Positions 40,304 to 49,728 are shown, counted from the first letter of the stretch. The stretch: DNA of 64,000 bases from Pseudomonadota bacterium (GCA_018902755.1 JAHIQI010000056.1:1-64000), one strand, 5' to 3'. Made by a program: numbers and translations. The notes: a model not told the origin generated them from the letters alone.

Positions 40304-42674
40304 AGTCCTGCTCGGCTTTGCATTCGGGACACACGGTGCCGCTCCCCTTCTTCTTTTCCACCACAAAGGCGTGGCCGCAGGCGGGGCAGGGGGTGGGCAC
40401 GGGCTTGCTCCAAGTGGCGTAGTCGCACTTGGGGTAGTTGTCGCAGCCGTAGAAGTTCTTGCCCCGGCGGGAGCGCTTCTCCACGATCTCGCCGCCGCAC
40501 TGAGGGCAGGCCACGCCCACGGGCAGGCCCCGACTGTAGCGGCACTTGGGGTAGCCCGAGCAGGAGATGAAGCGCCCGCCGCTGCGGGTGGGCTTTATCA
40601 CCAGGGGAGCGCCGCACTTGGGGCAGTCCTCGCCCAAAAGCTCGGCCGCCGGTTTTTCCATGGCCTGGCCGTTTTCGTCCAGGGGCAGGATGTGGCTGCA
40701 TTTGGGGTAGGCGGTGCAGGCCAGGAAGGGGCCGTAGCGGCCCTTTTTGACCGCCATGGGCGCGCCGCACTTTTCGCAGGCGATGCCCGGGTCCGGGGCG
40801 GGCTCGTCGGGGATTATGTTGCCCTTTTCGTCCCGGCTGAAGTCGAAGGTGGTCTTGCACTCGGGGTAGCCGGAGCAGGCCAAAAACTCGCCGTGCTTGC
40901 CCAGGCGGATGGCCATCTTCTTGCCGCACTCGGGGCACGCCACGTCGGTGGCCAGGCCCTTGCCCTTGACCTGGCGCATGGTGGTCTTGGCCTCGTCCAG
41001 GGCCTGGGCAAAGGGACCGTAGAACTCGTCCAAGAGCTTGCGCCAGTCGCGTTTGCCCTCCTCCACCTGGTCCAGGCTCTGCTCCAGTTGGGCGGTGAAG
41101 TCCACCTCCATGATTTTGGGGAAGCTCTCCACCAAAAGGTCGTTGACCACCAGGCCCATCTCGGTGGGGGCCAGTTGGCGCTTGAGTTTGCTCACGTACT
41201 TGCGGTCCACCAAGGTGCTCAAAATGGCCGAATAGGTGGAGGGGCGGCCTATGCCCTTCTCCTCCAGCTCCTTGACCAGGCTGGCTTCGGAAAAGCGCGG
41301 CGGGGGCTGGGTGAAGTGCTGCTTGGGCTCGATGCCCTCCAGCTTGAGCTCCTGGCCTTTCTCCAGGGGAGGCAGCATGCCCTCCTGCTCGGGCTCGTCG
41401 CCTTGGTCCTTGCCTTCCTCGTACACTGCGGTGAAGCCGGGGAAGGTCTTGATCTGGCCGTTGGCCCGGAGGATGCCCTTGCCCGAGGCGATGTCGGCCT
41501 GGGTGCGGTCGAACAGGGCCGGAGCCATCTGGCTGGCCAAAAAGCGCTGCCAGATGAGGCGGTAGAGCTTGAGCTCGTCGCCGCTCAGGTACTGGGCCAT
41601 GTCCTCGGGGGCGCGGGCCCCGCTGGTGGGGCGGATGGCCTCGTGGGCGTCCTGGGCCCCGGAGCGGGACTTGTACACGTTGGGCTTGGGGGGCACGTAG
41701 TCGGCCCCGTAGCGCCCGCCGATGATCTCGCGGGCCTCGGCCACCGCCGGCTGGGCCAGGCGGGTGGAGTCGGTGCGCATGTAGGTGATCAGACCCACCG
41801 CGCCCTCGGCGGTCTCCTTGCCCTCGTAGAGCTTCTGGGCCAGGGTCATGGTCTTCTTGGTGGTGAAGCCCAGCTTGCGGTAGGCCTCCTGCTGCAAGGT
41901 GCTGGTGATGAACGGCGGGGCCGGGTGGCGCTTCACCTGGCGCTTGTTGATCTTGGTTACGGTGAAGGGGCCGCCCTCGATGGCCGCCACTCCGGCCATG
42001 GCCTGCTTCTGGTCGGCGGGCTCGAACTTCTTGCCGCCCACCTCCACCAGCTTGGCGCTGAACTTGGGGGGCTCGTCCCCGGCCAGGGCGGCGGTGACGG
42101 TCCAATACTCCCGGGCCTCGAAGGCCTGGATGGCCCGCTCGCGCTCCACTATAAGACGGAGGGCCACCGACTGCACCCGCCCGGCCGAAAGGCCGCCGCG
42201 CACCTTTTCCCACAGCAGGGGCGAAATCTGATAGCCCACCAGGCGGTCCAGGACGCGCCGGGCCTGCTGGCTGTCGTAGCGGTGGGGGTCCAGCTTGACC
42301 GGCTCGGCCACCGCCTTTTTGATGGCGTCCTTGGTCAGCTCGTGGAACAGCACCCTGTGGTAGCTGTCCAGGGGCCGCCCCAGCTGGTGGGCGATGTGCC
42401 AGGCGATGGCCTCGCCCTCGCGGTCGGGGTCGGGGGCCAGGTAGACCTCCTGGGCGCTTTGGGCGGCTTTCTTTAGTTCGCGGACCACCTTTTCCTTGCC
42501 CTGGATCACCTGGTACTCGGGCGTGAAGCCATTGTCCAGGTCGACTCCCAGGCGTTTCTTGGGCAGGTCCACCACGTGTCCCACCGAGGCTTTGACCGAG
42601 AAGTCCGCGCCCAGGTACTTCTTGATGGTGCGGGCCTTGGCCGGCGATTCGACTATGAGAAGGTTTTTAGCCAT
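40302..42674 (-). CDS. topA: DNA topoisomerase I
   Basis: The 790-residue type IA enzyme relaxes negative supercoils. It has a Toprim domain ('LLIVESPAKARTIKKYLG', 'LAPDPDREGEAIAWH'), the active-site tyrosine in 'LITYMRTDSTR', and five C-terminal cysteine clusters, four of them classic topoisomerase zinc fingers such as 'CPECGKKMAIRLGKHGEFLAC'. The last, 'CPACGHAFVVEKKKGSGTVCPEC', is more divergent. It lies 35 bases after dprA, a common pairing. Copy D of the dispersed repeat abuts its stop. Confidence 0.97.
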   Translation of the reverse strand: MAKNLLIVESPAKARTIKKYLGADFSVKASVGHVVDLPKKRLGVDLDNGFTPEYQVIQGKEKVVRELKKAAQSAQEVYLAPDPDREGEAIAWHIAHQLGRPLDSYHRVLFHELTKDAIKKAVAEPVKLDPHRYDSQQARRVLDRLVGYQISPLLWEKVRGGLSAGRVQSVALRLIVERERAIQAFEAREYWTVTAALAGDEPPKFSAKLVEVGGKKFEPADQKQAMAGVAAIEGGPFTVTKINKRQVKRHPAPPFITSTLQQEAYRKLGFTTKKTMTLAQKLYEGKETAEGAVGLITYMRTDSTRLAQPAVAEAREIIGGRYGADYVPPKPNVYKSRSGAQDAHEAIRPTSGARAPEDMAQYLSGDELKLYRLIWQRFLASQMAPALFDRTQADIASGKGILRANGQIKTFPGFTAVYEEGKDQGDEPEQEGMLPPLEKGQELKLEGIEPKQHFTQPPPRFSEASLVKELEEKGIGRPSTYSAILSTLVDRKYVSKLKRQLAPTEMGLVVNDLLVESFPKIMEVDFTAQLEQSLDQVEEGKRDWRKLLDEFYGPFAQALDEAKTTMRQVKGKGLATDVACPECGKKMAIRLGKHGEFLACSGYPECKTTFDFSRDEKGNIIPDEPAPDPGIACEKCGAPMAVKKGRYGPFLACTAYPKCSHILPLDENGQAMEKPAAELLGEDCPKCGAPLVIKPTRSGGRFISCSGYPKCRYSRGLPVGVACPQCGGEIVEKRSRRGKNFYGCDNYPKCDYATWSKPVPTPCPACGHAFVVEKKKGSGTVCPECKAEQD

Positions 42675-42709
42675 AACGGTATAGGGGCTTTATCTCCGTT
42701 GCAGTGTCT

Positions 42710-43828
42710 CTACAGGTTAAGCACATAATGCTTGCCGGGCAACTCCACCACTCTTTCGGCCAAAACCAGGTTTAGCAAAAGGGTGGCCAAATCGCCGGGG
42801 GCCAGGCCGCTGGCCCGGCCTATCTGGTCTATGTGCTGCGGCTCCGGGCCCACCAGTTTGAGTAGCTCGGCCTCGGCCGGGCTAAGCTCTCCGGGCTCCT
42901 CGGGCCGCGGGGCTCCGGGCCCCGGCGAGGGCGGCAGGGCTCCGGGCTCGAAAAGATCCCGGCTGGATGTGAGCAACCGGGCCCCTTCCTTTATCAGTTG
43001 ATTGCTGCCCGCGCTAGTTGCCGAGCCAACCGGCCCCGGAACCGCGAACACCTCCCGCCCCTGTTCCAGGGCGTGGCGGGCGGTGATCAAGGAGCCGCTC
43101 TTGAGGCCAGCCTCCACCACCACCACCGCCCGGCTCAGCCCGCTGATGACCCGGTTGCGCACCGGGAAGTGGGCCGGGGCGGGCTGGGTGCCCAGGGGAA
43201 ATTCGCTGACCACCGCGCCCTGGGCGGCCATGCGTGCGATGAGCTCGCGGTGCTCCCGGGGATAGGCCACGTCCAGGCCGCAGCCCAACACGCCCACGGT
43301 GTGCCCGCCCGCCTCCAGGCACCCGGTGTGGGCCGCGGCGTCCACCCCCCGGGCCAGGCCCGAGACCAGGCTGACCCCCCGGCGGGCCACGTCCCGGCCC
43401 AACTCGCCGGCCAGGCGGCGGCCGTAGGGGCTCATGGCCCGGCTGCCCACCACGGCTATGCCGCCCTCTTGGCAGGGGGAGAGGTCGCCCAAAACGAACA
43501 AGAGCGGAGGCGGGGCGTGGATGCCCTTCAAAAAGGGCGGGTAGGCCGGGTCGTCCAGGGTGAGCAGGTGCCCGCCCAGCTTTTCAAGCCTGGCGAGCTG
43601 CTCCCCGGGGTCCACTTCCCAGGCCCGGCGGTGCACCGCCCGGGCCACCTGGGGCCTGAGGCGGGGTATGGCCTGGAGGGCCTCCAAGGGCGCGCCCAGC
43701 ACCGCGCCGGGGCTGCCGAAGGCGGCCAGCAGACGGGCGAAGGTGACGCTGCCCACGCCGGGGATGAGCTTCAACCCCAGCCAATCCAGCAGCTCTCCGG
43801 AGCCCTGGGCTCGTGTTTGCCCTTCCAT
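42710..43828 (-). CDS. dprA: DNA processing protein DprA/Smf
   Basis: The 372-residue protein loads RecA on incoming single-stranded DNA in transformable bacteria. An N-terminal helix-hairpin-helix part ('LIPGVGSVTFARLL') precedes the Rossmann-like DprA fold: 'GIAVVGSRAMSPYGRRLA', 'SGLARGVDAAAHTG', 'GVLGCGLDVAYPREHREL' and 'KSGSLITARHALEQGREVFAVPG'. A C-terminal winged-helix segment follows ('ELLKLVGPEPQHIDQI'). It is the upstream gene of the dprA-topA unit. Confidence 0.95.
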   Translation of the reverse strand: MEGQTRAQGSGELLDWLGLKLIPGVGSVTFARLLAAFGSPGAVLGAPLEALQAIPRLRPQVARAVHRRAWEVDPGEQLARLEKLGGHLLTLDDPAYPPFLKGIHAPPPLLFVLGDLSPCQEGGIAVVGSRAMSPYGRRLAGELGRDVARRGVSLVSGLARGVDAAAHTGCLEAGGHTVGVLGCGLDVAYPREHRELIARMAAQGAVVSEFPLGTQPAPAHFPVRNRVISGLSRAVVVVEAGLKSGSLITARHALEQGREVFAVPGPVGSATSAGSNQLIKEGARLLTSSRDLFEPGALPPSPGPGAPRPEEPGELSPAEAELLKLVGPEPQHIDQIGRASGLAPGDLATLLLNLVLAERVVELPGKHYVLNL

Positions 43829-43940
43829 GGGGTAGAAAAGCTACCTACTGCCCCCCCTGCTGGTCAAGGGCTTTTTCCCGGAGCCGGTGACGTACTACAA
43901 TGGATGAGTGAATCCACCGGCAAGCGAAGGAGGTGAATTT

Positions 43941-44378
43941 ATGGGTGGAATAGGTCTTTGGCGCTGGTGGCTGGTCCTGGTGTCCCTGGCGGTTTGCCTC
44001 TTTGGCCTGGTAATGGCCCTGGCCGGAACCGGCGGTCCCATGGAGTTTTTCGCCCAGCGAATCGACTCGGTCTTCTGGGGCCAGAGCGGCCCTCCCCCCG
44101 GCGCGGCCGCCTTCCAGCGATGGATTTACGGCGCTTGGGGAGGCACGGTTGCCGGTTGGGGACTGATGATGGCCTTCATCGCCTGGGTTCCCCTGGGCCG
44201 GGCCGAACGGTGGGCCCGCAATGCCTGGGCCGCCTCCCTGGCCCTGTGGTTCGTGGTCGACACCTTTTACTCGATCTACTGCGGAGTCTGGATCAACGCC
44301 CTGTTGAATCTGGCCCTGCTGGTGGCAATGGGCCTGCCCTTGGTGTTCATTTGGCGGAGGGTGGGGTCAGCGGTATAG
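43941..44378 (+). CDS. Small four-helix membrane protein, family not recognised
   Basis: ATG 43941 follows AAGGAGG by seven bases; the product is 145 residues. Four hydrophobic helices are evident: 'WWLVLVSLAVCLFGLVMAL', 'WGGTVAGWGLMMAFIAWVP', 'NAWAASLALWFVVDTFYSIY' and 'LLNLALLVAMGLPLVFIW'. A hydrophilic loop of about 40 residues separates the first two. No domain is recognised. It is monocistronic and divergent from dprA. Confidence 0.75.
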   Translation: MGGIGLWRWWLVLVSLAVCLFGLVMALAGTGGPMEFFAQRIDSVFWGQSGPPPGAAAFQRWIYGAWGGTVAGWGLMMAFIAWVPLGRAERWARNAWAASLALWFVVDTFYSIYCGVWINALLNLALLVAMGLPLVFIWRRVGSAV

Positions 44379-44447
44379 CCGCTTCAGGCCCTAAAGCTGG
44401 GGGGAAACGCGGCAAATCATTGACAGCTCGAGGCCCCCTGGGTTACT

Positions 44448-44475
44448 TTGACCTCTGCGCCCGCCACCGCACAAT
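44448..44475 (+). promoter_or_regulatory. Candidate promoter of the acyl-CoA ligase-hemW unit
   Basis: TTGACC (44448-44453), 16 bases, CACAAT (44470-44475), 34 bases before the ATG at 44509. Confidence 0.35.
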
Positions 44476-44508
44476 CAGGTGGGGCCTCTGGGCCCCAGGA
44501 GGAGAACC

Positions 44509-46227
44509 ATGGCCCAGGACCTCGGCGACCGCCCCTGGTACGGCGACTGGCCGGAAGGCGTCCCCAAAAGCATAGACTTCCCCGAAATAAGCCTCAGCGA
44601 CCTGCTGCGGGAATCCGCCGCCTCCTACCCTGACGACAAGGCCATCGTGTTCTTGGACTCGGTGATGACCTATCGGGAGTTGGACGACGCGGTGGACCGC
44701 ATGGCCACCGCCCTCACCAACCTGGGGCTGGCCAAGGGCGACGTGCTGGCCATCATGCTGCCCAACTCCTTCCAGTTCGTCATCGCCTTCTACGCCTGTC
44801 AGCGGCTGGGCATGGCGGCCACGGCCATCAACCCCACCTACAAGGCCCTGGAGATAAAGCACCAGCTCAACGACTCCGGGGCCAAGGCCCTGGTAGTCTT
44901 GGACTCGGTGTTCGCCGAGGCCGGGCGAATTTTGGACCAGACCAAGGTGAAGCACCTGATCGGCACCAACATCGCCGATCTGCTCAAGATCAGCGGGCTC
45001 AAGAAATGGCTGGGCAAGAAGCTGGGCAAGATTCCCACCGGCCAGCTACCCGCCGGGACCCTGAGCTTCAAGGAGTTGCTCAACACCCCGCCCAATCCGC
45101 CGACCGTGGAGATCGACCCGGTCAACGACATCGCGGCGTTGCAGTACACCGGCGGCACCACTGGCACCCCCAAGGGGGCCATGCTCACCTCCTTCAACCT
45201 GGTGACCAACGCCCTTAGCGGCAAGGCCTGGATCGGCGGCAATTTCCCCAGGGACGCGGGCTGGGTGGGGGTTCTGCCCCTATTCCACGTCTTCGCCATG
45301 ACCTGCTGCATGAACTCGGCCATCGCCTCCGGCGGCTTCATGCTGCTGTTCCCCAAGCCGCCCGAGTCCATGCTGGAGTGGGCCGCTGAGATCCAGAAGT
45401 GGGGCAAGGGCACCCAGCTGTGCATGGCCGGGGTGGCGGTGTTGTTCAACAAGATCAACAACACCAAGGGCCTGGAGGCCTACGACCTCAGCCCCCTGAC
45501 CGCCTGCCTCTCCGGAGCCGGCCCCCTGCCCCGGGACGTGCAGATCAAGTTCGAGGAAAAAATCGGGGCCAAGGTGGTGGAGGGCTACGGCCTCAGCGAG
45601 TCCTCCCCGGTGGTCACGGCCAACCCCTTTGTCATTCCCGCGGGCAAAGAGCGGGTCATGGGCTCCATCGGCCTGCCTTTCCCCAACACCGACTGCAAGA
45701 TCATGGACCTGGAGACCGGCGAGACCCAGCTGGGCTACGGCCCGGATCAGGTAGGCGAGCTGTGCGTCAAGGGCCCCCAGGTGATGAAGGGCTACCTCAA
45801 CCGGCCCGATGAGACCACCCGCACCCTGCGCGACGGCTGGCTCTACACCGGCGACATCGCCTACATGAACGAGCACGGCTACATCTTCATCATGGACCGG
45901 GCCAAGGACCTGGTGAAGTTCAAGGGCTTCAGCGTCTTCCCCAAAGAGGTGGAAGACTACATGTTCAGCCACCCCGACATCCTGGAGGTGGCGGTGATCG
46001 GCCTGCCCCATCCCAAGGTGGGCGAGATACTCAAGGCCTTCGTGGTGTTGCAGCCGGAAAAGGTGGGCCAGGTGAGCGAGGATGACATCATCGCCTGGTG
46101 CAAGGAAAACATGACCCATTACAAGGTTCCCTCCATCGTGGAGTTCCGCGAAGAGCTGCCCAAGACCATGGTGGGCAAGGTGCTCCGCCGGGTGCTCAAG
46201 GAGGAAGAGGCCGCCAAGGGCGCTTAA
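44509..46227 (+). CDS. Long-chain acyl-CoA synthetase-like AMP-forming ligase
   Basis: ATG 44509 after AGGAGG gives 572 residues. Signatures are the P-loop-like 'YTGGTTGTPKGAML', 'YGLSESSPV' and 'GWLYTGDIAYMNEHGYIFIMDR', with the hinge 'KFKGFSVFPKEVEDYM' and the C-terminal catalytic lysine in 'PKTMVGKVLRR'. It activates a fatty or other carboxylic acid to its CoA ester in the cytoplasm. Chain-length preference cannot be read from sequence, but the length and 'VLPLFHVFAM' region resemble FadD. Its TAA overlaps the ATG of hemW. Confidence 0.92.
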   Translation: MAQDLGDRPWYGDWPEGVPKSIDFPEISLSDLLRESAASYPDDKAIVFLDSVMTYRELDDAVDRMATALTNLGLAKGDVLAIMLPNSFQFVIAFYACQRLGMAATAINPTYKALEIKHQLNDSGAKALVVLDSVFAEAGRILDQTKVKHLIGTNIADLLKISGLKKWLGKKLGKIPTGQLPAGTLSFKELLNTPPNPPTVEIDPVNDIAALQYTGGTTGTPKGAMLTSFNLVTNALSGKAWIGGNFPRDAGWVGVLPLFHVFAMTCCMNSAIASGGFMLLFPKPPESMLEWAAEIQKWGKGTQLCMAGVAVLFNKINNTKGLEAYDLSPLTACLSGAGPLPRDVQIKFEEKIGAKVVEGYGLSESSPVVTANPFVIPAGKERVMGSIGLPFPNTDCKIMDLETGETQLGYGPDQVGELCVKGPQVMKGYLNRPDETTRTLRDGWLYTGDIAYMNEHGYIFIMDRAKDLVKFKGFSVFPKEVEDYMFSHPDILEVAVIGLPHPKVGEILKAFVVLQPEKVGQVSEDDIIAWCKENMTHYKVPSIVEFREELPKTMVGKVLRRVLKEEEAAKGA

Positions 46228-47363
46228 TGACTCCGGGCCTGGGGTTATACTTACATCTCCCCTTTTGCCCGAGCCGCTGCCCATACTGCGACTTCAACGC
46301 CAAGACCTACGACCACGGCGAGGCCCGCCGCCTTCTGGCGGGCCTCGCCGTTCATGTTGAGCGCATCGCCCCCAGGGCCCAGGGCCGCCCCCTGGCCACG
46401 GTGTACTTCGGCGGCGGCACCCCGTCCATGCTGCCCGCCGCGGCCCTGGCCTCGCTGCTTGGTCAAATCAAGGAGCTGATCGGCCTGGAACCCTGGGCCG
46501 AGGTTTCCCTGGAGGCCAACCCCGGAGCCCTTTCCCAGGCCAAACTCACCGCCCTGAGACAAGCCGGTTTCAACCGCCTGTCCCTGGGGGCCCAGAGCTT
46601 CAGCCCCGAGTTGCTCCGCGCCCTGGGCCGCCGCCACACCCCCCAGGCCACGGCCAAGGCGGTGCAGGCCGCCCGGCGGGCGGGGTTTTCGAACCTGAAC
46701 CTGGACCTCATCTACGGCCTGCCCGGCCAGAGCGAGGCCCTGGCCGCCGCCGACCTCGCCTCCGCCCTGGAACTGGAGCCGGAGCACCTGTCCCTGTACG
46801 AGCTGACCCTTTCGCCCCACACCCCCTTTGGCCAACGCTTCCGTACCGGCGTCGCGCCCCTGCCCGGCGATGAAGAGATCATTGATATGGAGCAGGCCGC
46901 CAAGGAGTTGCTGGAGGCGGCGGGCATCAAGCGCTACGAGGTGAGCAACTACGCCCGGCCCGGCTACGAGTGCCGCCACAACCAGTCCACCTGGCTGGGG
47001 GGCGACTACCTGTCCCTGGGGCCGGGGGCCCACGGCCACCTAGCCGGGGTGCGCTGGGCCTACGTGGCCGATCCCCCTGAATATTGCCGGATGGTGGAGG
47101 CCGGGGAGGAGCCCCTGGCCATGCGCGAGGAGCTGAGCCGGGAGCAGCGGGCCCTGGAGTTGATCCTTCTGGGCCTGCGCACCGTGCGCGGGGTGGAGCT
47201 GGCCTCCCTGGCGGTGCTCCGGGGAGCCGACCCCCGCCGGGTCTACGCCGCTCCCCTGGAGGAACTGCGCCGCCGGGGCTGGGGCCTCATAGCCAGGGGC
47301 CGGATCATCCCCACCGAGGCCGGCCTGAACATGGCCGACGCGGCGGCGGGGCTGTTTGCCTAA
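46227..47363 (+). CDS. hemW: HemW-like radical SAM protein (coproporphyrinogen III oxidase family)
   Basis: Starting at the ATG that overlaps the ligase stop (TAATG), the product is 378 residues. The cluster motif is CPSRCPYC at residues 14-21, followed by 'TVYFGGGTPSMLP', 'VSLEANPG', 'FNRLSLGAQSF' and 'LDLIYGLPGQ'. The typical HemN/HemW region 'ISNYA' appears as 'YEVSNYARPGYECRHNQSTW'. HemW binds haem and inserts it into respiratory enzymes; it is not the oxidase HemN, which has an N-terminal extension absent here. Coupling to an acyl-CoA ligase is unusual and probably not functional. Confidence 0.9.
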   Translation: MTPGLGLYLHLPFCPSRCPYCDFNAKTYDHGEARRLLAGLAVHVERIAPRAQGRPLATVYFGGGTPSMLPAAALASLLGQIKELIGLEPWAEVSLEANPGALSQAKLTALRQAGFNRLSLGAQSFSPELLRALGRRHTPQATAKAVQAARRAGFSNLNLDLIYGLPGQSEALAAADLASALELEPEHLSLYELTLSPHTPFGQRFRTGVAPLPGDEEIIDMEQAAKELLEAAGIKRYEVSNYARPGYECRHNQSTWLGGDYLSLGPGAHGHLAGVRWAYVADPPEYCRMVEAGEEPLAMREELSREQRALELILLGLRTVRGVELASLAVLRGADPRRVYAAPLEELRRRGWGLIARGRIIPTEAGLNMADAAAGLFA

Positions 47364-47440
47364 GGCGAAACCTCGGAGTACATTTTCACAATTGCCCTGG
47401 TTTTTTTGCACTGAATTAACAAGGCTCGCACGCGAACAAA

Positions 47441-48826
47441 ATGACCGACAATGCTTTGCAACGCGCCGCCCTCACCCTGGCGGTGATCAGCTCCTTCGTA
47501 ACCCCGGTGATGGCCTCGGCGGTGAACCTGGCCTTGCCCGACATGGGCCTGCGCTTCGCCCTTGACGCGGTGACCCTCTCCTGGGTGCAGACCTCCTACA
47601 TTCTGTCCACGGCGGTGTGCGTGGTTCCCGCCGGGCGCCTGGGCGACATCCTGGGCCGCAAGCGCATATTCATTTGGGGCATGTCCACTTTCGGCCTGGC
47701 CTCCCTGCTGGCCTGTTTGGCCCCTTCCGTCCTGGTGGTGCTGGTGGCCCGGGTGACCCAGGGCATGGGCAGCGCCATGGTCTTCGCCACGGGCATGGCC
47801 ATCCTCTCCGAGGCCTACCCCCCCGGCCAGCGGGGCCGGGCCCTGGGCATCAACGTGGCGGCCATCTACATCGGCCTGTCCCTGGGCCCCCTGCTGGGAG
47901 GAGTGGTCACCACCTACCTCACCTGGCGCGGCGTCTTCGCCCTGGTGGTGCCGCCCAGCGCCCTGGCGGTGTGGGTGGCGGTGTACAAGCTGGACGCCGA
48001 ATGGGCCGAGGCCAAGGGCGAGCACTTCGACCTCATGGGGTCGGCCTTCTATGCCCTGGCCCTGGTGGGGCTCATCCTGGGCCTCACCCGCATGCCCACC
48101 TGGACCGGCGGGGCCTTGGTCCTGGCGGGCGCGATGTTCCTGTGGCTTTTCATGCGCTGGGAGGGCAAGAGCCCGGCCCCGGTGTTCCCGGTGCACCTGA
48201 TCAAGACCAACCGGCCCTTCGCCTTTTCCAGCCTGGCCGCCCTGATCAACTACGCGGCCATCTTCGCGGTGACTTTCCTGCTGAGCCTGTACTTGCAGCG
48301 GGTCAAGGGCTTCAGCGCCTCGGCCGCCGGGCTGATCCTGGTGGCCCAGCCGGTGATGCAGGCCGTCCTCTCGCCCCTGGCCGGGCGCATTTCCGACCGG
48401 GTCCAGCCGCGCCTGGTGGCCTCGTTGGGCATGGGGCTCACCGCCCTGGGCCTGGCCGGTCTGGCCCTGCTGGACGCCCACAGCTCGATCCTCTACGTCA
48501 TCGCCTGCCTGATGCTCAACGGCATCGGTTTCGGGGTGTTCTCCTCGCCCAACATGAACGCCATCATGTCCTCGGTGGCCCCGCGCTACTATGGCATCGC
48601 CTCGGGCACCGTGGCCGCCATGCGCATGATGGGCCAGATGGTCTCCATGGGCATCGCCGCCTCCATGTTGGCCGTGTTCGTAGGCCAAGTGCAGATAACC
48701 CCAGCCGCCTACCCGGCCCTGCTGAACAGCCTCAAGGCCACCTTCATCATCTGCTGCCTGCTGTGCGTGCTGGGGATATTCGCATCATTAAGTAGAGGCG
48801 AGCTTCCTAAGGGTGTGGAGAAATAA
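47441..48826 (+). CDS. MFS multidrug-type transporter (EmrB/QacA-like)
   Basis: The 461-residue membrane protein is hydrophobic throughout and predicted to have about 14 helices. It has MFS motif A in 'AGRLGDILGRKRIFIWG', the antiporter motif C in 'GLSLGPLLGGVV', and an opening 'SSFVTPVMASAVNLALPDMG' typical of the DHA2 group. It probably exports a hydrophobic compound using the proton gradient. The ribosome site is poor (AAGG 17 bases upstream), so the start may be slightly off. No regulator gene is adjacent. Confidence 0.9.
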   Translation: MTDNALQRAALTLAVISSFVTPVMASAVNLALPDMGLRFALDAVTLSWVQTSYILSTAVCVVPAGRLGDILGRKRIFIWGMSTFGLASLLACLAPSVLVVLVARVTQGMGSAMVFATGMAILSEAYPPGQRGRALGINVAAIYIGLSLGPLLGGVVTTYLTWRGVFALVVPPSALAVWVAVYKLDAEWAEAKGEHFDLMGSAFYALALVGLILGLTRMPTWTGGALVLAGAMFLWLFMRWEGKSPAPVFPVHLIKTNRPFAFSSLAALINYAAIFAVTFLLSLYLQRVKGFSASAAGLILVAQPVMQAVLSPLAGRISDRVQPRLVASLGMGLTALGLAGLALLDAHSSILYVIACLMLNGIGFGVFSSPNMNAIMSSVAPRYYGIASGTVAAMRMMGQMVSMGIAASMLAVFVGQVQITPAAYPALLNSLKATFIICCLLCVLGIFASLSRGELPKGVEK

Positions 48827-48859
48827 AGGGCGGCGGCGGACCAGCGATGTTGTCTTAGG

Positions 48860-49267
48860 CTAGAGTTCCGGCGGCTCATCGCGCTTGCCCTGCTTTTTCT
48901 TTTTGCGCCTGGCCACCCAGTCGTCGAAATCCACCACCTTCATGCTCCGCTGGCAGCCGGTGAACACCTGCTCCACCAGGGCCAGGGCTCCCTGCAAAGA
49001 CTCCAGGTTGCCCAGCACCAGCCCACCCGCCCCGGCCCGCCGGGCCCGGGACACCCGCCACCAGCGCAGGCCCAAGCCCAGGGCCAGCCCCAGGGCCACC
49101 CCTCCGGCCAGGCCCCACAGCCAGGCCTGGCTCCCCTGGCAGGGCAGGCAGGGGCCGGAGGCCAGGAAAGGGCCCTGAACAGGCGGCCGGGAGGCCACCT
49201 TGCCCAAACAGGCGGGCGTCAGCACCAAACCCGCCAGTAAAAACCAAACCACAACCACTTGTCGCAC
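48860..49267 (-). CDS. Small membrane-anchored protein, function unknown
   Basis: I take GTG 49267 (poly-G ribosome site) as the start, giving 135 residues; an upstream frame to 49351 lacks a site. The N-terminus 'RQVVVVWFLLAGLVLTPACLG' is a signal peptide or anchor with a weak lipobox-like Cys. A second hydrophobic helix spans 'WLWGLAGGVALGLALGLGL'. The C-terminal half is cytoplasmic, with 'VEQVFTGCQRSMKVVDFDDWVARRKKKKQGK'. No domain was recognised. It is convergent with the MFS gene. Confidence 0.55.
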   Translation of the reverse strand: MRQVVVVWFLLAGLVLTPACLGKVASRPPVQGPFLASGPCLPCQGSQAWLWGLAGGVALGLALGLGLRWWRVSRARRAGAGGLVLGNLESLQGALALVEQVFTGCQRSMKVVDFDDWVARRKKKKQGKRDEPPEL

Positions 49268-49351
49268 CAATGTCCCCCCTGCCCCCAACGTGGGCAGGCC
49301 ACAACCGTGCAAAAGCGACGCCGGATGGTGCCGACTCAAATGTTCATTCAA

Positions 49352-49665
49352 TTCAGAGGCTTGATCCCCCCGGACCGAACATGCCCCCCAAACCTACCGA
49401 AAGGCGTTGGCTAGATACCGTACCCCGGATATTTTACGAAGGTTGGGTGGCAATAAACAACGGAACCAACATGTATGGACTACCCAAGAAAAAGCAAGTC
49501 CTATCGAGGCACAGGTTGTATCCAGGACCGCCTTCGCATCTTCCGGCACAGCCAGGTGTTCGTGGGCAAGGCGTCCGGCGAGCGCGGACCGCAGGCGTAT
49601 ATGCTAATACGCCGAGGTCTAAGCGATGCCGGCAACACAGCCCACGGACAGCTGGCGAAGCTGGG
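49352..49665. other. Intergenic region holding repeat copy E
   Basis: No convincing gene. An ATG at 49381 opens a frame of ~50 plausible residues but runs without a stop through the repeat and into the antisense of the next gene, so it was not called. Confidence 0.5.
49542..49665. repeat. Dispersed structured repeat, copy E
   Basis: It begins CCGGCACAGCCAG and carries CCGGC/GCCGG inner arms, with the tip CGTATATGCTAATACG shared with copy B. The right outer arm (CAGCTGGCGAAGCTG) is degraded. It ends next to the terminator of the GlcD-CCG gene. Confidence 0.75.
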
Positions 49666-49706
49666 AATAAAAAGGGGCCGCCCGGCGACGAACGCCGGAC
49701 GGCCCC
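49666..49706 (-). terminator. Terminator of the GlcD-CCG gene
   Basis: A long GC stem (GGGGCCG and CCCGGCG arms, 49674-49706) around a 5-base loop, followed in the minus direction by TTTTTATT. Confidence 0.9.
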
Positions 49707-49728
49707 AGGCAAGGGCGTGGTTAGGGAG

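Noticed and set aside
40141..42213. Minus-strand open frame of 690 codons overlapping topA in another frame
   Set aside because: Arg/Gly/Pro-rich translation; topA motifs are all in the other frame.
42710..43828. DprA as evidence of a competence locus
   Set aside because: dprA is near-universal in bacteria and no com genes are adjacent, so it does not show natural transformation here.
49381..49560. Possible small protein starting at ATG 49381
   Set aside because: About 50 plausible residues, but no ribosome site and no stop before the repeat; the frame continues into antisense of the next gene.
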